In this document: positions 1 to 6,513 of the stretch, one piece after another | Position numbering within the stretch: position 1 is the stretch's first letter | Layout: each line of letters opens with the position of its first letter | Source: Candidatus Bathyarchaeota archaeon | Lineage (GTDB): Archaea > Thermoproteota > Bathyarchaeia > TCS64 | NCBI GenBank assembly: GCA_020697635.1 | Contig: JAEHCT010000067.1 | Coordinates: forward strand, 1 to 6,877 | Length of the DNA: 6,877 nt | Direction: 5' to 3' | The notes under the pieces: generated by a model | Databases searched by the model: none | What the model was told of the DNA's origin: nothing | What the model saw: only the letters and a program-made list of their open reading frames with translations | Translations under genes and position numbers: made by a program

Positions 1-2
1 CA

Positions 3-1484
3 CCTGATGGTCAACATGATTTCAAAGGATTCACCGCGACCCATGACTCGGCTCTCGACTGGTGCAGAGAACTATTCCAGCATTACTGGGATGAAGCTGA
101 ACAGAGGACAACTGCCCCCGTACCCCAGATTGAGCATGGGCGAATCCCCAGAGAGGGGGAACCGTCAGAGGGGATTACAGTTGTAGGACAAGATAGACCA
201 GAGATGGACGCCCAGACCGTTCAGGAAGCCGTGGACAACTACGATGAGGTGATACTCAAAGGCACGTTCAACTTCGGGTCTTCCATGGTAGAGATATCTA
301 GAAGCGTCGTGGTCAGGGGAGAGGGACGAGAAGACGACATCCCAACTGCGACGATCTACAAGAAGGGCTGGATTTTTCCGTTCACGGAGTTTGACTCTGT
401 TTTCAAGGTGAATGGGAAAAGCGCAGAAGTATCGATAGAGAACATACACTTCACGGATTTCAACCACATATGCATATGGGGCGTTCAATGTGAAAGCCTG
501 AATGTCAAGAACAACAGGATCACCCTTATGACAGGGTATGGGAGAGGGATGAAATACGGCGCTTTCGGCGACGTGGTTATAGGGATCTGGGTCCGGGGCT
601 CCGAGCCCAGCGTCTTCATGGGCAGAGTCACTATAGAAGGTAACTACATCGACTTCGCCCGTGGCGGCGCATTCGGCGGGTTCCTCTCACGAGGTAGTCT
701 TGAAGAAGACCCTGAATATCGGCCGGATCTGTTCAACCATGAGTACTACATGGGTTTCGGCGTCGCTGTACATCAAGCATCTGGGGTTGTTAACATCGAG
801 AATAACATCATACGCAACGCCAACGCGAGGGGAATAGCTGTGACGGGATGCCTTCAAACAGCAGACGTGTGGATACGACGCAACACCATTGAATCAGACG
901 TGTATGGGTCCTACCCTTTCTCGAGCCCCGAGGCTGGAGCCGGCATACTAGCCCAGAGCGCCTGGGGGTTCCCGTCGCCAGGGTTCAACGTCGAGATCGA
1001 GGAGAATTCTCTCAATTTGGATAAGCTGAATTATTGTGGCATCAAAGTCCTAGGTCCGTTGATGAACCGAGAAAGAGCCGACAAGCTCAGAGGCGGGGTA
1101 ATCAGGAACAATCGCATACAGCTGAAGGACGGATACGAGGGCATACACGTCAGGAAATGCGACGACTTCAAAGTATCTGACAACAAGATCTCGGGAGAGG
1201 TTTATTATGGGATTCGAATATCAGGACGTAAAAAGGCAGGAGAACGAGACCAGAGGTCACTCAACAATATAGTAAAAGACAATGACCTGAGTGATTTACA
1301 GATAAGGGAACCCGATCACTACAGCAACAACCACGCTGATGGAAAAAGATTCGCATGCTCACATGCAGGATCTGACACAGCCCATGTCTGGCTGGACACG
1401 TTCTCAGAAAACAACGTGATTAAACTAAGTAAAAACGAAAAAGTGGTTGATGAAGGAGAAGCTAATACAATTGAGTATAGCTGA
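3..1484 (+). CDS. Right-handed parallel beta-helix protein with a regulator-like N-terminal piece (5' partial)
   Basis: The frame is open from the left edge, so the first internal ATG at 204 is probably not the start. Window residues 7-35 (FKGFTATHDSALDWCRELF, then QHYWDEAEQR) resemble the C-terminal end of the FilR1/DUF1724 effector domain of archaeal winged-helix regulators (pattern F-x-G, then ALxWxxxLxxxYxxxA). A polar, proline-rich linker covers about residues 36-67. From about residue 70 the protein is a parallel beta-helix: VQEAVDNYDEVILKGTF is a typical entry strand and is followed by SVVVRGEG. Repeated N-turn coils follow, such as IEGNYI, IENNII, IRRNTI, IEENSL, IRNNRI, VSDNKI and ENNVI. 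This fold usually binds or cleaves polysaccharides, but no catalytic set can be assigned. No signal peptide is seen in the visible part, and the fusion suggests a cytoplasmic protein. The beta-helix call is firm, the regulator tail moderate, the function unknown. Confidence 0.85.
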   Translation, partial: PDGQHDFKGFTATHDSALDWCRELFQHYWDEAEQRTTAPVPQIEHGRIPREGEPSEGITVVGQDRPEMDAQTVQEAVDNYDEVILKGTFNFGSSMVEISRSVVVRGEGREDDIPTATIYKKGWIFPFTEFDSVFKVNGKSAEVSIENIHFTDFNHICIWGVQCESLNVKNNRITLMTGYGRGMKYGAFGDVVIGIWVRGSEPSVFMGRVTIEGNYIDFARGGAFGGFLSRGSLEEDPEYRPDLFNHEYYMGFGVAVHQASGVVNIENNIIRNANARGIAVTGCLQTADVWIRRNTIESDVYGSYPFSSPEAGAGILAQSAWGFPSPGFNVEIEENSLNLDKLNYCGIKVLGPLMNRERADKLRGGVIRNNRIQLKDGYEGIHVRKCDDFKVSDNKISGEVYYGIRISGRKKAGERDQRSLNNIVKDNDLSDLQIREPDHYSNNHADGKRFACSHAGSDTAHVWLDTFSENNVIKLSKNEKVVDEGEANTIEYS

Positions 1485-1534
1485 ACCCCCTATCCATACT
1501 TTTATCCTCAAAAAAATTAACTCTTAAAACATAG

Positions 1535-1602
1535 GACTCGGTAGCAGGCACTCGGAATCGAGGAATAACGAGTCAATTTTATTTCAGATTGAACCGAAAT
1601 TG
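1535..1602 (+). other. Two consecutive hairpins in an intergenic gap (possible structured RNA or 3' UTR)
   Basis: Hairpin A has outer arms GACTCG (1535-1540) and CGAGTC (1569-1574), enclosing an inner hairpin CTCG-GAAT-CGAG (1551-1562). Hairpin B follows directly, with arms CAATTT (1574-1579) and AAATTG (1597-1602) enclosing TTCA-GAT-TGAA (1583-1593). They lie after the beta-helix stop and before the TATA-like box of the next gene, so they could be the 3' UTR of the first or a short RNA of their own. TATA-like stretches CTTTTATC (about 1499) and CTTAAAA (about 1523) lie upstream. No tRNA or box C/D pattern is seen, and short stems in AT-rich DNA can arise by chance. Confidence 0.35.
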
Positions 1603-1630
1603 TATGTGTAGCTGCTTTGAAATACCATAG

Positions 1631-1638
1631 GTTTAAAT
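1631..1638 (+). promoter_or_regulatory. TATA-like box for the zinc-ribbon gene
   Basis: GTTTAAAT, preceded by a purine-containing ATAG stretch, matches an archaeal TATA box. Transcription would begin about 25 bases downstream, near 1660, leaving a leader of about 50 bases before the ATG at 1715. The leader carries a direct repeat of GAGTAT (1668-1673 and 1685-1690) of unknown meaning. Confidence 0.5.
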
Positions 1639-1702
1639 TCAGTGCATGCTCGGGAAATGTATACGCGGAGTATCAACATATTCTGAGTATAGCAACGTAG
1701 AA

Positions 1703-1706
1703 GGAG
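1703..1706 (+). promoter_or_regulatory. Shine-Dalgarno site fixing the start at 1715
   Basis: GGAG lies 8 bases before the ATG at 1715. The more upstream in-frame ATG at 1646 has no such site and would lie before the predicted transcription start, so 1715 is preferred. Confidence 0.65.
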
Positions 1707-1714
1707 TGAAAGAT

Positions 1715-1879
1715 ATGGGTTATAGAGAGAGGCGCAGTTACGACCGCGGCCCCAGAGAGATGCACAAGATCACATGCTCTGACTGTGGCCAGGAAGCCGA
1801 GGTCCCGTTCAAACCGACCGAAGGCCGTCCAGTTTACTGTCAAGAATGCTTCAAGAAGCACAGGCCAGCAAGGTACTAG
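1715..1879 (+). CDS. Small CxxC-x17-CxxC zinc-ribbon protein
   Basis: This 54-residue protein has a basic, arginine-rich N-terminus (MGYRERRSYDRGPREMHK). Two knuckles follow: C21-S-D-C24-G and C42-Q-E-C45-F, separated by exactly 17 residues. This matches the CxxC-x17-CxxC domain family found widely in archaea and some bacteria, often as very short proteins or as tails of larger ones. The four cysteines very probably bind one zinc ion. The basic ends (arginines at the front, KKHRPARY at the back) would suit nucleic-acid or ribosome contact, but that is inference, and no molecular role is established. The gene stands alone with its own TATA-like box and SD site, and a T-rich tract follows it. 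The start at 1715 is chosen over an upstream in-frame ATG at 1646 on the promoter and SD positions. Confidence 0.85.
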   Translation: MGYRERRSYDRGPREMHKITCSDCGQEAEVPFKPTEGRPVYCQECFKKHRPARY

Positions 1880-1925
1880 CTGAGCCATATAGTAGCGGGA
1901 ACGCCGTGGAGGCGATCCCCACCAA

Positions 1926-1947
1926 ATTTTATTAATAATAATTTTTT
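1926..1947 (+). terminator. T-rich transcription terminator after the zinc-ribbon gene
   Basis: The gap between the convergent zinc-ribbon and amidase genes holds T-runs at 1927-1930 and TTTTTT at 1942-1947 in a strongly AT-rich tract, as expected for archaeal oligo-T termination. A weak stem (GTGG with CCAC, about 1905-1922) precedes it. Transcripts of the minus-strand amidase would also end here, although that strand has no comparable T-run. Confidence 0.5.
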
Positions 1948-1953
1948 AACTAT

Positions 1954-2913
1954 TTATTTCGGCAGGTATTTCTTGGGGTACTTGGCCACCACCGTGTAGT
2001 TAGGATCCACCACGTTACCTACCCTGCATCGACCCACCTGAGATAACAGCTGTAGAGCGTCCCACCTGTCGAAGCCGTACTCGCCGCATAGCCACCTAAC
2101 CATCTCTACGTGAGCTATCTTGTACGCCTCCATGAGGGGCCTACCGCTGCCCGCCGTCATGATCCATTCGTCGTCGAGTATCCTCGGCCACTCGATGGAT
2201 TCGCCTTTCAGCACGTCCACCTTCACGGTGATCTCCGCCGATGTCTCCAACGCTACACCGCAGAGCTCTCCGTCGCCCTGAGCCGCGTGGACGTCCCCGA
2301 ACACAAGGTATCCGCCCTCAACGAACACAGGCAGGTGCAGTGTCGACCCCTCACAGGTCTCGACGCAGTCCATGTTACCACCGTACTCCCCGGGGGCTAA
2401 AGACATCTCTACCCTGCCGTAACGCGGGGCGACGCCGATGGAGCCAATGAAGGGGTGAAGCGGTATCGAAGCCTTCCTCACTTTGCTTCCCGGGAGCTCA
2501 ACTGTGCCAACGCCTTTCTTCGTGTCCAGCTCCCACCGGTACCTCTTGCTGGGAAGCGGGTCATTCAGCAACAGGCTTCTCCCAGGAACCTCCTCGGTCA
2601 GGGAGCCGAACCCAGGGATGATGGACGAGTACGCCCAAGACCTGTTGAGATTGATACTCTGAACGTCTACTACCAACGTGTCCCCCGGCATAGCGCCTTC
2701 GACGTAGAAGGGACCCGTCAATGGGTTTGAGCGGCTCAGGGACGTACCCTTAGCCTTCTGCCTCATCTCGTCGGGAATAGGGTTACCTTCACCGTCGTTG
2801 CCTCCGGCGTCCACCGTGGGGGCTACGACGGTGTCACCCGGCTTCACGTGGTGCGCAGGCTCGTTGGGGCCATAGGTGTGATAATACAGCTTGGGCTTGA
2901 ATCTATGAATCAT
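1954..2913 (-). CDS. Acetamidase/formamidase family amidohydrolase
   Basis: This 319-residue protein belongs to the FmdA/AmdA family, which hydrolyses short amides such as formamide or acetamide to ammonia and the carboxylic acid. Family features visible are the opening VKPGDTVVAPTVDAGG (residues 23-38), NPLTGPFYVEGAMPGDTL (63-80), the FIGSIGVAP segment (155-163), PGEYGGNMDC (174-183) and the hallmark GDVHAAQGDGELCGVALE (206-223). The length fits the shorter acetamidase-like branch rather than the ~400-residue formamidases. There is no signal peptide, so it should be cytoplasmic. The ATG at 2911-2913 has GAGG four bases upstream. It is divergent from the GNAT gene across a short palindromic gap, which hints at shared control. 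The product would supply ammonia, and acetate or formate. The true amide substrate cannot be read from sequence. Confidence 0.93.
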   Translation of the reverse strand: MIHRFKPKLYYHTYGPNEPAHHVKPGDTVVAPTVDAGGNDGEGNPIPDEMRQKAKGTSLSRSNPLTGPFYVEGAMPGDTLVVDVQSINLNRSWAYSSIIPGFGSLTEEVPGRSLLLNDPLPSKRYRWELDTKKGVGTVELPGSKVRKASIPLHPFIGSIGVAPRYGRVEMSLAPGEYGGNMDCVETCEGSTLHLPVFVEGGYLVFGDVHAAQGDGELCGVALETSAEITVKVDVLKGESIEWPRILDDEWIMTAGSGRPLMEAYKIAHVEMVRWLCGEYGFDRWDALQLLSQVGRCRVGNVVDPNYTVVAKYPKKYLPK

Positions 2914-2920
2914 TAAACCT

Positions 2921-2960
2921 CAAGTACTAACTTACTTGATTAACAATAATAGCTTAATCA
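2921..2960. promoter_or_regulatory. Divergent promoter with two overlapping inverted repeats (candidate operator)
   Basis: The 59-bp gap between the amidase and acetyltransferase starts contains CAAGTA-CTAACT-TACTTG (2921-2938; 6-bp arms, 6-bp spacer) and TGATTAA (2937-2943) with TTAATCA (2954-2960) around a 10-bp spacer. The second spacer holds an AT-rich core CAATAATAG (2944-2952). It is 21-28 bases before the GNAT start at 2973 and about 31-39 bases from the amidase start, so it could act as the TATA region for one or both genes. A dimeric repressor or activator could bind here and control both directions. The repeats are seen directly; the operator role is inferred. Confidence 0.5.
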
Positions 2961-2972
2961 TGGGTGACATGG

Positions 2973-3467
2973 ATGATGACGGTTAAGGAAGCCGAGCAAA
3001 AAGATGTCGAGAGCCTCATCGAGTTCCTGCGGAAGGCGTGGAAGGAGGCCGGGCCCGGAGCCTTAGGCTGGACGGGGGCGACGGAGGAGACCATGCGACA
3101 CATAGCAAGCCACGGGTTCCTCTCGAACCTGCTCGACAGGGACGACACCCGCGTCTTCATAGCATTAAACGAGGGACAGGTGGTGGGGTTCTCCTCGAAC
3201 ACGAGGCTCGGCGACGAACTAGTCGAGCTTTCCGGGATCATCGTCCTTGAGAGCATGACCGGCGTCGGCATCGGCAGAAGACTGTTAGAGCACTCAATCG
3301 AAGCAGCCAAGGGTGACAGGTACACTGGGATGATGGTTAAGACGGAGAGCTTCAACGAAAGAGCCGTCAACTTCTATCTGAGGAATGGGTTCAGGCGCGA
3401 GGCGACCATAGAAGAGGAAGTAGAAGGCTCCAACGTGGAACTCGTCAAGCTTGTTCTTCCACTATGA
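2973..3467 (+). CDS. GNAT-family N-acetyltransferase
   Basis: This 164-residue protein has the layout of a single Gcn5-related acetyltransferase domain, which moves an acetyl group from acetyl-CoA to an amine. The N-terminal strand and helix read MTVKEAEQKDVESLIEFL. Strand beta4 is VELSGIIVLES (about 84-94), followed by the acetyl-CoA pyrophosphate loop GVGIGRRLL (97-105, the Q/RxxGxG/A-type motif A). Motif B follows as VKTESFNERAVNFYLRNGFR (122-141), typical of the family's C-terminal half. The start is taken as ATG 2973 because GGGTG lies six bases upstream and the AT-rich promoter core is about 25 bases upstream. A GTG at 2964 and ATG at 2976 are alternatives. The acceptor substrate (protein N-terminus, small amine or antibiotic) is unknown. 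It is divergent from the amidase and converges with the dehydrogenase with a 4-bp gap. Confidence 0.9.
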   Translation: MMTVKEAEQKDVESLIEFLRKAWKEAGPGALGWTGATEETMRHIASHGFLSNLLDRDDTRVFIALNEGQVVGFSSNTRLGDELVELSGIIVLESMTGVGIGRRLLEHSIEAAKGDRYTGMMVKTESFNERAVNFYLRNGFRREATIEEEVEGSNVELVKLVLPL

Positions 3468-3471
3468 GCGG

Positions 3472-4374
3472 TCAAGCATCTCCGTAGAGCCACCTCGGCT
3501 CCATGTAGCTGGGGTCAGGGTAGCTGTAGAAGCCTTTACCCGTCTTCACGCCCAGCTCCCCCAACTCGATCTTCCTGAGCAGGACCCCGGGAGGCGTGTC
3601 AGAGGGGTCTCCCGACTCCTCATAGTAAACCATCTCGATGTCCCTCACTACGTCTAACCCCACCCGGTCCATCATCCCGAAGGGCCCCATGGCTGTCCCG
3701 TAGAGGCTCATCCACGCCCTGTCCACGTCCTCGAAGGAAGCGACGCCCTGGCCCACGACCCTGAGACACTCCTTCTTGACGGCGCGCCACACCCTGTTGA
3801 AGATGAAGCCGGTGCTCTCCTGCAGCACCATCAAAGGGTTGAGTCCTATACTCCTGGAGAAACCGCGGGCCTTCTCCATTACCTCGTCCGACGTGGATGA
3901 ACCCCTCATGAGTTCCACGACCCTTCTCCTCCAAGGATACCCGTAAAAGTGCATGTTGAGAACACGGTGGGGGCTACTCGTCGCGTCCTCTATCTTGGAG
4001 ACCCTTATAGACGAGCTGTTAGTCGCTATGACGGCGTCCCCTCTGCAGACCTCGTCGAGCCTCTTGAAAACTTTTCTCTTGACGTCGAGGCGCTCCACCA
4101 CGGCCTCGATGACTATGCCTGCCTGATGCGCAGCATCGGCGAGGTCTTCGTGGAAGCTGATCCTCGACTTTGTGTCGTTTCCTTCGTCCTCTGAGACGTC
4201 GCCGACGCTCACCCATTCGAGTACGTAGTCGTCGATGGCCTTTTTAGAGGACATTAACGCCTCCTTAGAGACGTCGTGCATGTTGACGGTGTACCCGTGT
4301 CTCGCGCATGTGACGCCTATCTGGGTCCCCAGATAACCTGAGCCCACAACGCATACTGGTTCAAAGGGTCTCAT
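3472..4374 (-). CDS. 3-hydroxyacyl-CoA dehydrogenase (NAD-dependent), variant active-site loop
   Basis: This 300-residue protein fits the usual ~285-310-residue single-function enzyme, which oxidises an L-3-hydroxyacyl-CoA to the 3-ketoacyl-CoA. The N-terminal Rossmann domain has GSGYLG (11-16) and an acidic residue (D34) ending beta2. IEAVVERLDVKRKVFKRL (89-106) and ATNSSSI (117-123) follow. The catalytic pair His142 and Glu154 keeps the 12-residue spacing of classical enzymes, with a serine at 120-122 and Asn193 in the GFIFNR motif. The C-terminal helical domain contains GPFGMMDRVGLDVV (230-243) and GKGFYSYP (279-286). The loop after the catalytic His reads HFYGYPW where most enzymes have HFFNP, so the conserved Asn is Gly. 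This recalls a subfamily with HYYxPP and VELM motifs, so the substrate may not be a fatty acyl-CoA. The gene lies 56 bp after the exporter permease and may be co-transcribed; no clear promoter of its own is seen. Confidence 0.9.
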   Translation of the reverse strand: MRPFEPVCVVGSGYLGTQIGVTCARHGYTVNMHDVSKEALMSSKKAIDDYVLEWVSVGDVSEDEGNDTKSRISFHEDLADAAHQAGIVIEAVVERLDVKRKVFKRLDEVCRGDAVIATNSSSIRVSKIEDATSSPHRVLNMHFYGYPWRRRVVELMRGSSTSDEVMEKARGFSRSIGLNPLMVLQESTGFIFNRVWRAVKKECLRVVGQGVASFEDVDRAWMSLYGTAMGPFGMMDRVGLDVVRDIEMVYYEESGDPSDTPPGVLLRKIELGELGVKTGKGFYSYPDPSYMEPRWLYGDA

Positions 4375-4430
4375 GGATAGTAAATCGTCTTAACAAGGAT
4401 AGGCTTTGGGGCACAGTTATGTTGAGCGGG

Positions 4431-5741
4431 TCATCTTTGTCTAAGCTTTTTCCACAGGTCGCCAAGCGAGAACCGGGCGGTTATTATCCGCTCCGTGTTG
4501 AATATCTTGGCGGCGACGTACAGCACCACGAAGGTCCATATGCTGATGAACGCGATGCTACGGATCACGACGAAGTAGTCGCCGAGGAACGCGGCCTTGG
4601 TCGCTATGATGCTGTGGGTGTACGGGATTACAAGCAGTATCCACTGAACGGCCTGGGGGAGCATGTCTATGTCGCTGAACATGAGGATTATCGCGGGGAT
4701 CATTATGGGGGTGATGAGTATCCCGGTGAAGCTCTGAGCGCTACGGACGTTGTCCGCGAACACCGCTATGCTCAGCGCCATGGCCAACGCCGAGACCAGG
4801 GTGACGAATATGACCACCCCCACTAGGAGCATACCGAACGACGTGATGCCGACGCTCACCTCGTCGATGCTCATAGTGGCTGCCTCCGGTACGAAAGCGA
4901 AAGCCGAGTTCATGTAGTACCCGAACCCGATGAGGTAACTGACGGAGCCAGCTATCGCGATGACGATGCTTCCGCTGAGCTTCCCAGCCAGCACGGTGAG
5001 GCGGCTCACGGGCAGAGTCATCAGGGTCTCCAGGGTCTTCTGCTCCTTCTCCAGCGCTATGCTGGTGGCAGCCATCTGTATAGCGAACATCACCATCATC
5101 ATGACCATGATGGGCAGCATGATGCTCTGGCTCATCACCAGGCTGATGATGCTCGTAGGCGGGATATCCAGCACCGTGCCCTTCAGTATAGACGCGTACC
5201 GTATAGATATGGGGCTCCTTATGGCCTCAGGAGTGCCCACTGTACCTGACTGCTCCAGCAGCCTCCCGATCTTGCTGATGCTGAAGTAGTAGTTGTATAT
5301 GTTGATGAGGCTGCTCACAACGTTCGTGCTCTGGGTCTCGGCCATGTTGAGCTTCCTGAGGTTGGCGTACACCCTGAGCTCGCCCTTCATGCTCTGGGTG
5401 AGGTTATCGTTGTAGCCCCTAGGAATGTAGATGAGGGCGCTGCTGTCGGTCTCCTGGAACTGCCTGAGGGCATCCTCCAAGCTGGCGGCCTCGATGGGCA
5501 CCACGGTGTTGTTCCTGTAGAGGTACTCCAGAAACGCCTCCGTGACGAACCCCTCGTCGTCCGTGTAGACGGCGAAGCTGGCGCCGATGACGGCCCTCTG
5601 CACCGACTCCTGACTTATCCTGATGGCGCCGCCCATGACCGGGAATATGATTATGGGCATGAGTATGACGCCTATGAGTATCTTGGGGTCCCTGACGAGC
5701 TCCTTGATCTCCTTGACGATGATGGAGGTGAGCTTACTCGT
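4431..5741 (-). CDS. ABC-2 type exporter permease (NatB-like), atypical start
   Basis: This is the membrane partner of the ATPase just upstream. The first ATG (5658-5660) gives 409 residues but cuts TM1 in half. Upstream in frame the sequence reads KLTSIIVKEIKELVRDPK and then ILIGVIL, a typical cytoplasmic helix plus first half of TM1. No ATG, GTG or TTG precedes it before a stop at 5751-5753 (minus strand). The best-placed candidate is ACG at 5739-5741, six bases after a perfect GGAGGTGA, giving 436 residues and an 8-bp overlap with the ATPase. Counting from the ATG, TM1 ends near residue 12, then comes an outer domain of about 155 residues. Helices lie roughly at 171-202, 225-249, 274-300, 308-328, 338-356 and 364-385. 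The loop EKEQKTLETLMTLPVS (204-219) is the NatB/ABC-2 motif contacting the ATPase. The six-helix, large-outer-loop layout resembles NatB-type sodium or drug exporters; the substrate is unknown. Confidence 0.88.
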   Translation of the reverse strand, partial: TSKLTSIIVKEIKELVRDPKILIGVILMPIIIFPVMGGAIRISQESVQRAVIGASFAVYTDDEGFVTEAFLEYLYRNNTVVPIEAASLEDALRQFQETDSSALIYIPRGYNDNLTQSMKGELRVYANLRKLNMAETQSTNVVSSLINIYNYYFSISKIGRLLEQSGTVGTPEAIRSPISIRYASILKGTVLDIPPTSIISLVMSQSIMLPIMVMMMVMFAIQMAATSIALEKEQKTLETLMTLPVSRLTVLAGKLSGSIVIAIAGSVSYLIGFGYYMNSAFAFVPEAATMSIDEVSVGITSFGMLLVGVVIFVTLVSALAMALSIAVFADNVRSAQSFTGILITPIMIPAIILMFSDIDMLPQAVQWILLVIPYTHSIIATKAAFLGDYFVVIRSIAFISIWTFVVLYVAAKIFNTERIITARFSLGDLWKKLRQR

Positions 5742-5757
5742 GGTTAGTCACCTCCAT
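5722..5757 (-). promoter_or_regulatory. Hairpin sequestering the permease Shine-Dalgarno site
   Basis: In the mRNA (minus strand) ATGGAGGTGA (5757-5748) pairs perfectly with TCACCTCCAT (5731-5722), ten base pairs around a 16-base loop. The 5' arm contains the SD GGAGGTGA (5755-5748). The loop contains both the ATPase stop (5736-5734) and the candidate ACG start of the permease. Ribosomes finishing the ATPase would melt the stem and expose the SD, an arrangement expected for translational coupling. The pairing is seen directly; the regulatory role is inferred. Confidence 0.6.
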
Positions 5758-6462
5758 GAAAACATCCTCCAGGTTCTTCGCGCCGTACCGCTCCCTAAGC
5801 TCATCGGGTGTGCCCTCCGCCACAATTCTACCGAGGTCCATGAGGGCGACGCGGTCGCAGAGGTACTCCACCTCCAGCATGTTGTGGCTGGAGAGGAGGA
5901 CGGTGACGCCCTGCTTATCGGTATAGTCCCTGATCATGTTTCGCACGTGGACGCTCTGGATGACGTCCAGCCCCGAGGTGGGCTCGTCCAGTATGGCGAG
6001 CCGGGGTTTCATCATGAGGGCCCTGGCGATGAGGAGCCGGCGCTTCATCCCCTTGCTGTACCCGTCCGACCTGTCCCTGAGCCTTTCTTCGAGACCAGAG
6101 ATGAGCCTTCCCTCCTCGACGAAGCTGCTCCGCTCCTCCTTGTCGTCAGCGTAGAAGCCCGCCATGAACTCGAGGAACTCAAGGCCGGTTAGGTGCTGGT
6201 AGAGCCCAGCCTCCTCGGGGAGGTAACTTATGATCTCCCTCACCTTCTCGGGGTGTCTGGCCACGTCGAACCCGAATACCTCGGCCCTCCCCGAGGACGC
6301 GCTGATTAGGGTGCTCAGAATCCTCAGGGCTGTAGTCTTCCCTGCGCCGTTGGGCCCTATGAGGCCGTAGATCTCGTTCTCGTTGACCGTGAAGCTGGCG
6401 CCTCTGAGGGCCTGTGTGCTGCCGAAGTTCTTCCCTAGATCGACGGCTTGGATGGCGTGCAA
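5734..6462 (-). CDS. ABC-2 exporter ATP-binding subunit (NatA/CcmA-like)
   Basis: This 242-residue nucleotide-binding domain powers export together with the permease downstream. Visible motifs are Walker A GPNGAGKT (36-43), the Q-loop region YLPEEAGLYQHLT (80-92), the signature YSKGMKRRL (135-143), Walker B LAILDEP (155-161), D-loop SGLD (163-166) and the switch histidine in SSH (191-193). The Q-loop position holds Glu where many ABC proteins have Gln, which also occurs in this exporter group. The short C-terminal part (EGTPDELRERYGAKNLEDVFMEVT) is typical of NatA-like proteins. The start is TTG (6460-6462), since no ATG or GTG lies upstream before an in-frame stop, with GGAG about ten bases before it. 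A TATA-like box at 6503-6512 marks it as first gene of the operon. The substrate is not inferable from the ATPase. Confidence 0.93.
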   Translation of the reverse strand: MHAIQAVDLGKNFGSTQALRGASFTVNENEIYGLIGPNGAGKTTALRILSTLISASSGRAEVFGFDVARHPEKVREIISYLPEEAGLYQHLTGLEFLEFMAGFYADDKEERSSFVEEGRLISGLEERLRDRSDGYSKGMKRRLLIARALMMKPRLAILDEPTSGLDVIQSVHVRNMIRDYTDKQGVTVLLSSHNMLEVEYLCDRVALMDLGRIVAEGTPDELRERYGAKNLEDVFMEVTNHE

Positions 6463-6502
6463 GGCTTCGCTGCTCCCTTTCTCAAGGCTATGACGTAGGC
6501 TC

Positions 6503-6512
6503 GCTTAAAAAC
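6503..6512 (-). promoter_or_regulatory. TATA-like box of the exporter operon
   Basis: On the minus strand GTTTTTAAGC lies 41-50 bases before the TTG start. A start of transcription about 25 bases downstream (near 6480) leaves a short leader containing the GGAG site. Confidence 0.5.
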
Positions 6513-6513
6513 T

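Noticed and set aside
165..488. Minus-strand ORF of 107 residues opposite the beta-helix gene
   Set aside because: It is antisense to a strongly supported beta-helix frame and shows no recognisable motif.
1535..1574. tRNA or tRNA fragment
   Set aside because: No acceptor stem, T-loop GGTTCGA-type sequence or anticodon arm could be fitted.
1646..1714. Upstream ATG extension of the zinc-ribbon protein
   Set aside because: It has no SD site, lies before the predicted transcription start, and adds residues unlike the family; ATG 1715 has GGAG at good spacing.
1673..1888. Minus-strand ORF over the zinc-ribbon gene
   Set aside because: It is antisense to a gene with a clear domain and promoter; no motif of its own.
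4375..4430. Separate promoter for the dehydrogenase
   Set aside because: The best TATA-like match (TTGTTAAG) is poor and too close to the ATG, so operon read-through is as likely.
4419..4826. Plus-strand ORF of 135 residues over the permease 3' half
   Set aside because: It is antisense to the permease, and its low-complexity His/Asp/Tyr/Glu-rich product is typical of a shadow frame.
5623..6192. Plus-strand ORF of 189 residues over the ATPase
   Set aside because: It lies opposite intact Walker A-to-switch motifs of the ATPase and contains no family motif.
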